From the NCBI GenBank assembly GCA_900617975.1, contig UZAE01000953.1, positions 1 to 16,494 of the forward strand: a DNA stretch of 16,494 nt, read 5' to 3'. Under the pieces are notes generated by a model that was given only the letters and a program-made list of their open reading frames with translations, did not search any database and had not been told where the DNA came from. This DNA is from Rodentolepis nana. Its lineage: Eukaryota > Platyhelminthes > Cestoda > Cyclophyllidea > Hymenolepididae. Position numbers and translations under genes: made by a program. This document shows positions 9,301-16,494 of the stretch, piece by piece. Every line of letters begins with the position of its first letter. Position 1 is the stretch's first letter.

Positions 9301-12300
9301 GTTCCATGCTCACAAATATTATTGTTCAGGGGTGCTATAGACTCCACGTGGTGCACCCAGGGCAACGTATTCTCATACGGCAACAAATCTATAAACCGTC
9401 AGTTGACTTTTGACTTCAAATTGCCATCACCCCACTTTATGTCATTTCGACCACTTCCACTGTACTAATCTTACCTTTTCTCTGGCTTTGTGTCTGTCTC
9501 TTTTGTATCTGTGAATCACTCGTTTGTTCTCCTCCCCTCTCGAATTTGCCACACTTTGATGTTCCTCCTCCTCCTCTCTGTGAAGCCCGAAGTCAGCTAA
9601 GGGGCTAATGATAAGTGTCATAAAGCCCGCCATTTGAAATAAATGAATAAATATTATTGTTCTTAAAAAGGAAAAGTGCCTAGTTGGAGGTCATTCAATT
9701 GGGGGAGTGGTGGAGGGGGGGGGGTGTTAAAATTTCGGTTAATTAAATTATTTTTTTAAGAATTACAATTCATTGGAGCACTCATTGGTGAGTCAGTGGG
9801 AAATTTGATCGATAATCCTTGCAATTCAGCGGTCTAGCTAAATTAAGGTACAGGCAATAAAAATAGACTAGAATGTGCTAATGGAAGAGAATAGACAAGT
9901 AAGTGAATCAAACGGGAGATTCAACGAGGCAAACAAATAATTTGAGAGAAATCATAGTCTGCATTAAATGGCTCTTGTAACGATATCTGAACTACCCGGG
10001 GAATTCAACAAACAGCCTTAGAGAGTCAAGCTGATTGGCACTACTTCAAGAGTAAAGTCCCAAATGAATTGTTTCCATACAATACTGCGTGAAAAGACAA
10101 TGCAGAGTACGGGCTGTGGACGTATGGGACTTCTTTTTCGTGGTTATTTGTGCGAAATTTTTATTGAACTATGTGTGAACAAGGGAGTGTGCGATAGACT
10201 TAATTCTCCATGTGGTGCAACCTGGGCAACGTATACTCATACGGCAAAAAGTCTATTAACCGCCAGTTGACTTCTGACTTCAAACTACCATCACCCCACT
10301 GTATGTCATATTCGACCACTTCCACAGTACTCACCTCACCTTTTCCCCGCTTTTGTGTCTGTCTGTCCATTTATATCTGTGAATAACTCTTCTGTCCCTC
10401 CTCTCGACTTTTTCTCAACTTGACGTTCCTCCTCCCCTCTGTGAAGCCTGAAGCCAACTAGAGAGCTAATGATAAGTGTCATAAAGCCCGCCATTTGAAA
10501 TAACTAATAAGTCTCATTCCTTTGTTCCGAAATTTGAAGCCTAAATGTTTGTAGGACAAGATTTTCACATATTTTATTGCTCCGAAAACACAAAAAATAA
10601 ATAACTTGAGTCCAGATTTCCATTACACTGTGCTAGAAGCTAGCGTCAATAGATAAGTAAGAGGAACTTCGACCTAGAACAGTAGTTGATATAATAATAA
10701 TTCCTATAATAGTACTTAAAGTACCTATTCAAAATTCTCCTCTAAAGCTTGGTTCACTATTGCCGCCCATTTATTCGCATTTTTCACAATGCTCGAGGCT
10801 GTAGAGACTTTTAGCGACACGAAGTAAACGGAGATCTCTTAGAAAAGAGCGGGCATAAGTTAGGAAAACGGGGTTAAATTAATGCTTTTTCATGAGCCGG
10901 ATCAATCGTAAAATAGTAAATTTAGAAATTTGAAATGATTATTAAGTTATCAGTCCAAGTGGATTAAAAGTAGGTTCACAATTTTGATGAATTGAACTGA
11001 GGCTCAGTGTACCCAGTTGGAACTCGTCATCGGTCGTCACCGATGGGAAATGGTTTCCTGCTCTCACCAATCATGGCCTCTTTGCTTCTTTGTCTTTACT
11101 GACATTCGAAACAGATCTTGCAGACTGCTTGACCTTTTGAATTTACTGACTTCAGTTAAAGAATTTGCTTTTATAAAGTTCTACTTTGACCATGCCATCA
11201 ACTGGGCGGGAGGATTGAAAATAATTGCATGGCGAACATATTATGATAATATGAAGTGTCTGAAGTATATTATGTTAAAGGAGATGGTTCAACGTGGCGA
11301 TAATGACGAAAGCACACTGAGACACGAAGGAATTCCGTTCACCATATCATGCCGACTCTGAACTCACCCAACTTCGAGAATGCACTTTAAATTGGAATCT
11401 GAGGGGAATCTACTACCACTTTGTCTAGCGTTAACATTATGCATGGATGTCAAGTAAACATGAGTTGGCAATAGAGAGTGCATGATTCAACATATCTCTC
11501 TACCTACTCAAGTGGTTTGAGTGACTTGACAATTTTAAATGCAATTGTTACTTTCTTACATAAAACTAACTAGTTCGAAAAATATTCTTCGAAAATAACA
11601 CAACCTCCCCCCCCCTTTCTACTTTTCCATGTTTGTTCAGTCAGAGACCACGCGACATCGTGGGTGATGGCTAACCTAGCTGACTCACAGGAGAAGTGCT
11701 CACCGTCTACTCAAATTAAGTTTTGCCCACGATATTCTTAACGGCTAACAAGGAATTAGTTCAGTCAGTTTATGCCTTGATAAGGTATGTATAGTATTTT
11801 AGTTTTATAGATCAGTACTTTAGTTGTAAAAAATATAACACTTTTCATTCATACGTACACTAAGCTAATTAACATCTGATGATCATAGCTGCCCAAAGCA
11901 ATTGCAAGTTTCATTTCAAGGTCAACTTACTTACTGACTATATATTTGGACTTAATGTGTGAAATGAACTTTTAAGTTGCTCAATATCCCCTTTCACCAT
12001 ATTTATTTATTTATATCAAATGATAGGCTGTATGATAGTTATCATTGTTCCTTTAGTTGACTTAGGGCTTTACAGAAGGGAGGAACAGAAAAAGGCACAA
12101 ATAGTGGATAGAGGGAACAGAAATGCGCTTCGCAGATGTAAAAGAGACAGATACAAAGATAGAGAAAAAGGTAAGGTGAGTACTATGGAAGTGGTCGAAT
12201 ATGACATACATTGAGGTCATGGTAGTTTGAAGTCAACTTTCGTATGAGTACACGTTGCCCAGGGGGCACCACGTGAAGGTAAGTTTATCGCACACCACCA

Positions 12301-12819
12301 CTCCTCTTCCACCATATAAAGCACAAAAAGCACTAGCTCAAAAAGTGCTCACTTTCTTAAAGTGTGAACTCATTTATTCAAAACACTAAGCCACACTTAA
12401 ATAAACTTGTAATTAGATAACCAATGATCCTAATCTTGTTTTGCTAGGCTATTTTGCTTATAGTTAGCATACTGAGTGCAGTCAACAAAAGCCACAAAGA
12501 GTCATATTGATTGATCGATTTGTAATTTGAAAGTAGATAGGGGGGGGGGGTAGGGGGTTGACTCACCGAGGATTGCGACAATTTCATCATCCTGAATGAC
12601 CTCCAGTGATCCAGTTACCACAAAGCAGAGTTGGTCAATACTCTCGCCTTGATGAAAGATCAGATCACCTGGAGCTGTGTGGAGGGTATTGAAATTTACC
12701 GCCAACGCGCGAAGACAGCCATCTGAAGCCAGACGAAATGCTGGATGCTCATTGAATACCATCCGATTCAGATGAATACACAAGTCCGCCTTCATATCCT
12801 TTGGACAGTAGTTCAATAC
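4930..12819 (-). CDS. EAG-type (KCNH, Kv10-like) voltage-gated potassium channel, 3' part of gene
   Basis: Three exons on the minus strand, 12567-12819, 8054-8253 and 4930-6360, join in phase to give the last 627 residues of an ether-a-go-go channel. The introns between them are 4313 and 1693 bases, with GT donors and AG acceptors. The family is tetrameric, sits in the plasma membrane and passes potassium on depolarisation. Diagnostic stretches include [55 protein letters not shown] and [14 protein letters not shown]. These match the EAG (Kv10) branch rather than ERG or ELK. The N-terminal PAS domain, the six membrane segments, the pore and most of the C-linker are absent because their exons lie beyond the window's right edge. 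The first exon present starts in phase 0 after a TTTTCTAG acceptor. Introns are loaded with a dispersed retroposon. The subfamily call is strong; the exact paralogue name is not established. Confidence 0.96.
6601..6611 (+). repeat. Run of eleven C
   Basis: A C homopolymer in the last EAG intron. Similar runs of 9-10 C or G occur at 7623-7632, 9715-9724, 11607-11615 and 12541-12550. Such runs are unstable in copying and in sequencing, so their lengths should be taken as approximate. Confidence 0.95.
7411..7747 (+). mobile_element. Dispersed SINE-like element, copy A
   Basis: A copy of the window's repeat family, running from GGTGTGGGTTAG to the GCCATTTGAAATAA end and an AAATAAGTAAATAA tail. 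It is flanked by an imperfect target-site duplication: TTTCCAGGTTTA at 7398-7409 and TTTCCAGATTTTA at 7748-7760. It contains a run of ten C (7623-7632). On its minus strand the reading frame starting in CAAATGGCAGGC stays open for about 45 codons. It lies antisense to the EAG gene within its last intron. Confidence 0.9.
8054..8253 (-). CDS. EAG channel exon: second half of the CNB homology domain with YDL intrinsic ligand
   Basis: The exon has 200 bases: the last two bases of the split glycine codon and 66 codons. The glycine plus [11 protein letters not shown] corresponds to the EAG GKGDVFGDVFWK segment. [15 protein letters not shown] and [14 protein letters not shown] follow. The exon ends LSYDLKTR, where the domain's own C-terminal strand fills the nucleotide pocket in this family. 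The tripeptide there is YDL (8063-8071) instead of the YNL found in fly and vertebrate EAG. As expected for the family, the arginine-containing phosphate-binding cassette of true cAMP-binding domains is not present, so direct cyclic nucleotide control is unlikely. The acceptor is TTCTCTTTGTGTAG and the donor is CGG|GTGAGT, phase 0. Confidence 0.97.
9328..9648 (+). mobile_element. Dispersed SINE-like element, copy B, with a perfect 14-bp target-site duplication
   Basis: This copy is bounded on both sides by the same 14 bases, AAATATTATTGTTC, at 9314-9327 and 9649-9662. Identical duplications just outside the element are direct evidence of insertion by target-primed reverse transcription or a similar staggered-cut process. 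The 5' end is slightly altered (GGTGCTATAGACTCC, missing TTACC), and the 3' end has the usual GCCATTTGAAATAAAT tail. Its minus strand has a 63-codon ATG open frame at 9442-9633. Confidence 0.95.
10184..10511 (+). mobile_element. Dispersed SINE-like element, copy C
   Basis: This copy runs from GGAGTGTGCGATAGACTTAA to GCCATTTGAAATAACTAATAA. It is close to copies B and F over its whole length, including the GTGGTGCAACCTGGGCAACG segment, the pyrimidine-rich middle and the TGTGAAGCCTGAAG segment. I could not find a convincing target-site duplication, so the ends are set by alignment with the other copies. The minus-strand reading frame from its ATG is open for about 50 codons and ends at AAAAGGTGA. 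Confidence 0.88.
12003..12304 (-). mobile_element. Dispersed SINE-like element, copy D (only inverted copy)
   Basis: Read on the minus strand it starts GGTGTGCGATAAACTTACC and ends CATTTGATATAAATAAATAAAT. It is flanked by TTTCACCATAT (11992-12002) and TTCCACCATAT (12307-12317), a target-site duplication with one mismatch in eleven. It is the only copy in the same direction as the EAG gene. On the plus strand it has an ATG open frame of 64 codons (12020-12214), GTAAGG and GTGAGT donor-like sites at 12171-12181, and an intact GTAAGT at 12279-12284. Confidence 0.93.
12541..12550 (+). repeat. Run of ten G next to an EAG splice donor
   Basis: On the gene's sense strand this is ten C located 16 bases after the GTGAGT boundary of the exon ending at 12567, preceded by ACCCCCTA. 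C-rich intronic sequence near a 5' splice site can bind poly(C)-binding proteins in animals and affect splicing. Any role here is inference. Confidence 0.9.
12567..12819 (-). CDS. EAG channel exon: end of C-linker and first half of the CNB homology domain
   Basis: The exon has 253 bases: 84 codons plus the first base of a split glycine codon. It opens with [19 protein letters not shown], the end of the C-linker that couples the cytosolic domain to the pore gate. It continues with [18 protein letters not shown] and the beta-roll strands through [20 protein letters not shown] and [13 protein letters not shown]. The acceptor is TTTTCTAG and the donor is CTCG|GTGAGT. Sixteen bases into the downstream intron is a run of ten C on the transcribed sense strand. 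The reading frame remains open into the intron for a short way, so a simple open-frame search overruns the true exon end. Confidence 0.97.
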
Positions 12820-14494
12820 CTAGAAAATACGCGCAAAACATTCTTACAGTCATGACAGACATAGTCGCGTGCGTAGACATTTCATCATGAAGACAATAAG
12901 CTTAAAGGGTTATTCCTAATCAAAAGAGAGCTTGATGTTCTCACCAGAATGGATTTACGATGCATAAGACACACTCTAGGCAAAGGGTACCAATGCTTTC
13001 GGAACTAGCTTAAAACATACATAAGTGGGTAAAAGATTGTCGGTCAAAATGTAGACAAACTGTCTGCTACCTATTAACAGACAAGGCAATGAAATGTAAA
13101 CCCTTTACTGAAGCGGCTCGAAGCTGTCTACGCGTCATTTTAGTCCTCAGGGGTCCAATGGGGTCTAATTAAGATGAAAGCACCGAATGGACTCAAAGTT
13201 AGCATCTTACAATCTAAGACCAGGGTTCAGGGAGGCTGAGACTAATTGTCAACACGAGATCTCATTTATCGCTCCACGATAACATCACCTAAACTAGGCC
13301 ACAAGTTGAATTTAAAACGGATAGATCAATAATTTGGCCTAATTTCATCAATTAACTTCGAGTTATTTCAGCAAACAAATATAATGCCACAATCAGTTTG
13401 AATTGATTTTTGAAAAAATTTAAACTTTGCCTACCCTTATGTGCATTGCAACAAGAAAAGAAAGCAATCTTTATTTGTCTTTACCATGCTCTTAAATGCC
13501 TCTCAATAATTACTTAGTCGCTAAAAAAGATTGACTTTGAAGGCATTATTCGTTGCCTGTTGAAACAATAGTAGGCTTCAATGATAGACAGGCCTTCCTT
13601 GTCTTGCGTTAATTACTCAACTTCGTAACAATACTACGCAGGTTAGTTTCTGTGCATTGCAAATTACATTTTTTTCCTAATGATTAATCCAATAACGACC
13701 AAATTGCCGTGAGTCATTTCAAACAAGTGGTATTCGATCGATCAACTGCAAGTCAACTTAGCACATTGAAGATTGCGTGCATCTCAGAAAGTAAATGCAT
13801 TAAAGGAAGCCCTCCTTTAATAGACATAGGGAATTGTGGTTTGAGTGAGTACAGTATTCAAGTAGAGAATAACCGAGTTTTGGCTAATAAAACAAAATTC
13901 TATTTATACTTCCTGAGTAAACTTGAGCAACAATAGGTTATCGAGACCTAACAATTTAAAATTGTAAAAAAATATATGCCTTTAAAATATACTATTCTTC
14001 ATTTTGGAGAGAAAAAATAGCACAATCCACACCGAAATACTCTTGGACTTGTTTAAATTTCACAATTTAAAGCAGCATCGATCAAAAAAAGAACATTCAG
14101 TACACAAGGAAGTTGCATTGTGTGCCGAAGCGGCTTTGCTCAACACAAACACCATTAGATTCTACTAGATCCTAAATCCGATTCTGACCTCAGAACCCTG
14201 AAAAAGACCATTTTTTTGCAATTTCTCCGAGGGAGTAGCAAAAAATCGGTAACTCTGTTCTTTATAGTACTAGCAAAGCGTGTAGCGTCTTTCTCGACGG
14301 GTGGAAGGGAGAAAAGAGGCGCTGTGTGGACATAGAAAGGCAAATTAATACTATATTTCTCTTTTCTTGTTTAAATGTGTTAAGTACTGAATATTACGAA
14401 TAGCATTCAATTGTTGGCACCAAAATGTTGAAAGCGTTCAATATGAAATTCGTTTCACAATTCATCACGTTGTAGCGTGTTTAGTTCAGAGGAA

Positions 14495-14960
14495 GGGGTG
14501 TGCGATAGACTTACCTCCACGTGGTGAACCCTGGCAAACGTCTATTATTCGGCAGTTGACTTCTCACTTCAAGCTACCATGACCCCACTGTATGTCATAT
14601 TCGATCCCTTCCACAGTACTCACCTTTACTTTTTCTCTACCTTTGTGTCTGTTTGCCTCGTTTACAACTGTGAATCGCTCTTCTCTTCCCCACCCCTCGA
14701 CTTTCTGTTTTGATGAACCTTCCCTCTGTGAAGCCTGAAGTCCGCTAAATCGAGGAACCTTCCCTCTGTGAAGCCCGAAGTCAGCTATATGGCATTCCCT
14801 CTGTGAGGCCCGAAGTCAGCTAAATGGCTAATGTCTTCCCTCTGTGAAGCCTGAAGTCAGCTAAATGGCAAATGATAGCTATCAATCTCTGTGAACCCCA
14901 AAGTCAGCAAAATGGCAAATGGTAGCTATCAAAACGCCTGCCATTTGAAATAAGTAAATA
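14495..14960 (+). mobile_element. Dispersed SINE-like element, copy E, enlarged by internal tandem duplication
   Basis: The element starts GGGGTGTGCGATAGACTTACC and ends GCCATTTGAAATAAGTAAATA. It is bounded by a perfect 12-base duplication, AGTTCAGAGGAA, at 14483-14494 and 14961-14972. At 466 bases it is longer than the others because the CTCTGTGAAGCCYGAAGTC segment is repeated (see 14721-14935). A central deletion has also removed part of the TACTCATACGGCAAAAAG region (CGTCTATTATTCGGCAG remains). The minus strand keeps an intact GTAAGT at 14509-14514 and GTGAGT at 14618-14623. Confidence 0.95.
14721..14935 (+). repeat. Five-unit tandem repeat inside copy E
   Basis: The segment CTCTGTGAAGCCYGAAGTC, followed by a GCTAAATGGC-type end, occurs five times in a row. 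Unit starts are near 14721, 14761, 14796, 14837 and 14884, so spacing varies from 35 to 47 bases. The units differ by several substitutions, so the expansion is not very recent. Only the last two units retain the ATGATAGCTATCAA-type continuation of the original element. It most likely arose by replication slippage or unequal exchange after or shortly before insertion. Confidence 0.92.
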
Positions 14961-16222
14961 AGTTCAGAGGAATGACAACTAGCTATTCTCCTTGGTCTTC
15001 ATAGCAGTCTCTTGAACACGTTGATTAGTCTTCGTGCGTTAACGTTTGACGTTAGCGAACGACTTTGTAGATCTAAATGCAACGATCACTTCTTTGGACA
15101 CCGATCGTTTATGGGATTTTCTGCGTTTAGGCTTTCATTTAACGCCAAAAAACACTTTGAATTAAGCATACCTTTCAACAATAGAAACTTTTAGTTCGAT
15201 TGGAAACGGTATTCTCTAGGATTTTGCTCACAATCATTATTAATAGGCGACAACGCAACATAGCCACTGTGCATCACGTGACCCTTGATGAATGCTCAAC
15301 GTCACTTCCGGTATGATGTGGAACACGGGACCTCTGAAACTTTGGTCACGTTGGATTAAGATCAGGAGAGCCTGGAGACCACGCACGCACACACACATTT
15401 GAACTAGTGTAGTTCTAAAAATTGACGAAATCAATGTTCTCCTTTCCTTGAGATGTGTCAGAGTAGCGGTTTCCGCTGAAGACATGTACAGGCCCCATTA
15501 TTGGCTACCCAGTTCATTATTAGGGGCACAACTACTAAAGTAGTCTACAATGGCATAATAATTACCCCCGGCCTCTCTTTACAAACGTACTGAGGGAGGC
15601 ATCACATCACGTCACCCTCCATGGAGGGCACACATCCAAAAATGACTTGAAGAGTGTCCTGTGGCCTGAAGTTGACAAGAGTTCCTCTCATTAGGCACGC
15701 AACGGATTATTTGGGTTTCAGCAAGATGCTCAGCCTTGCCCAGAGACCCCTTCTCCTTTATCAAATCACTTTCCCGGACTTTTTCTGGGGGGAATTTAAC
15801 CTCCGCGACGCCTGTATGTGCTTGTATTATGGAAAATCCTCGCTGAGGGTAAGCTTCATGATAGAGGCAGAAACATTAATTCTACTGCATCGACGAAACC
15901 GAATTCAGATGCCAGAATGCTCCAATATTTATTTCTTCCGGGAGATTTCCTTGAGAACTCACTGTGCAAATGCAATCCGATCAGATAGTCCGTTGTTTTG
16001 CCATTGGAAGTCATCAGCTCATGTGGGATTCATTCGAGGAGAAATAAAGGAGCATTAGAAATCGATCATAACCCCCTTATTATGATGCTGGGAGAGAATA
16101 ATTTTAACACACCTTCTTCACTACCAACACTCGTTTTGGTTCCAGTCTTTAATTTCCTCAGTTAGCATGTATTTGAAGGAAGAAGGGCTCTAATTGTAAT
16201 AGACATATATTATTCCATAGAG

Positions 16223-16494
16223 GGGGTGTGCGATAGACTTATCTCCACGTGGTGCACCCTGGGCAAAGTAAACGCATACGGCAAAAAAGTCTATTAACCG
16301 GCAGTTGACTTCTCACTTCAAACTACTAACACCCCACTCAATGTCATATTCGACTATTTTCACAGTACTCACCTCACCTTTGTTCCAACTTTGTGTATGT
16401 CTCTTACACCTTTGAAACACTCTTCTGTTCCCCCTCTCTCGATTTTTTTCAATTTGAAGTACCTTCCTCTCTGTGAAGCCTGAAGTCAACTAAA
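16223..16494 (+). mobile_element. Dispersed SINE-like element, copy F, cut by the window end
   Basis: It begins GGGGTGTGCGATAGACTTATC after TATTCCATAGA and matches the family through TGTGAAGCCTGAAGTCAACTAAA, where the window stops. Its 3' tail and second target-site duplication lie outside. The 5' end is the best preserved together with copy E and supports GGGGTGTGCGATAGACTTACC as the family's start. The minus strand retains GTGAGT at 16367-16372, but the outer donor is mutated to ATAAGT. Confidence 0.9.

Larger units (their letters stand above)
8254..12566 (-). other. Intron interrupting the CNB homology domain
   Basis: This intron of 4313 bases splits the glycine codon of ILG|RGDVFG in phase 1. 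It holds three copies of the dispersed element: 9328-9648 and 10184-10511, antisense to the gene, and 12003-12304 in the sense direction. It also has homopolymer runs at 9715-9724, 11607-11615 and 12541-12550. The sequence between repeats is AT-rich. The open frame at 11017-11361 (plus strand, non-ATG start) has no recognisable domain and is treated as chance. Confidence 0.85.
12820..16494 (-). other. Upstream intron of the EAG gene, continuing past the window
   Basis: The exon starting at base 12819 has a good acceptor and begins in phase 0. The preceding EAG exon should encode the sixth membrane helix and C-linker. I read the minus strand here for those conserved segments and did not find them, so this intron is at least 3.7 kb. 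It contains the expanded dispersed-element copy at 14495-14960 and the start of another at 16223. The longest open frame (15654-16058, plus strand) begins with GTG and shows no family features. Confidence 0.75.

Noticed and set aside
11017..11361. Open frame of 114 codons on the plus strand
   Set aside because: It has a non-ATG start, no recognisable motif and no splice partner, and lies inside an EAG intron.
14721..14935. Regularly spaced repeats that might suggest a CRISPR array
   Set aside because: Spacing is uneven, units are diverged and lack unique spacers of constant length, and the array is inside a eukaryotic retroposon copy.
15615..15628. Perfect 14-base palindrome CCCTCCATGGAGGG
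   Set aside because: It is short and isolated, and the flanks do not extend the symmetry. A palindrome of this length is not strong evidence of a site by itself.
15654..16058. Open frame of 134 codons on the plus strand, the longest unexplained one
   Set aside because: It starts with GTG rather than ATG, shows no domain, signal or family-like motif, and lies in a region that must be an intron of the opposite-strand EAG gene. Length alone is compatible with chance.
7411..16494. Repeat family as solo LTRs of a TRIM-type retrotransposon
   Set aside because: The ends are not TG...CA, the duplications are 12-14 bases rather than 4-6, and there is an A-rich tail, all of which fit LINE-mobilised elements better.

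Overview
The window looks like nuclear DNA of an invertebrate animal: it is AT-rich, its genes are split by GT-AG introns, and its repeats are retroposons. A flatworm, possibly a tapeworm, is my best guess from overall appearance. Nothing in the window proves that lineage.

Two protein genes are supported, both on the minus strand. The first (552-1687, three exons, complete) encodes a basic, lysine-rich protein of 127 residues that I do not recognise. Its C-terminal part resembles a weak AT-hook or nuclear localisation segment. A YY1-type motif lies just upstream of its start codon. The second is the 3' part of an ether-a-go-go (EAG, KCNH, Kv10-type) voltage-gated potassium channel gene. Three exons (12567-12819, 8054-8253 and 4930-6360) join in perfect phase. 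They give 627 residues: the end of the C-linker, the whole cyclic-nucleotide-binding homology domain, a calmodulin-site-like segment, a long disordered tail and a tetramerising coiled coil. The voltage sensor and pore exons must lie beyond base 16494.

Layout: 1-551 is downstream flank with a TA microsatellite; 552-1687 is the small gene; 1688-4929 is intergenic and holds a decayed tRNA-derived repeat at about 4578-4680; 4930-16494 is the channel gene, mostly intron. The channel introns carry six copies of one dispersed element of about 300-340 bp (7411-7747, 9328-9648, 10184-10511, 12003-12304, 14495-14960, and 16223 to the window end). Four copies are bounded by 12-14 bp direct repeats, two of them perfect. 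All complete copies end in an AAATA-type tail, as expected of a SINE-like element mobilised by LINE machinery. Five of the six lie antisense to the channel.

The most unusual observation concerns this element. Its antisense strand has an ATG, an open reading frame whose first 25 or so codons are recognisably alike in four copies, and strong 5' splice-site-like sequences at matching places. This makes it a candidate mobile first exon or exon trap.
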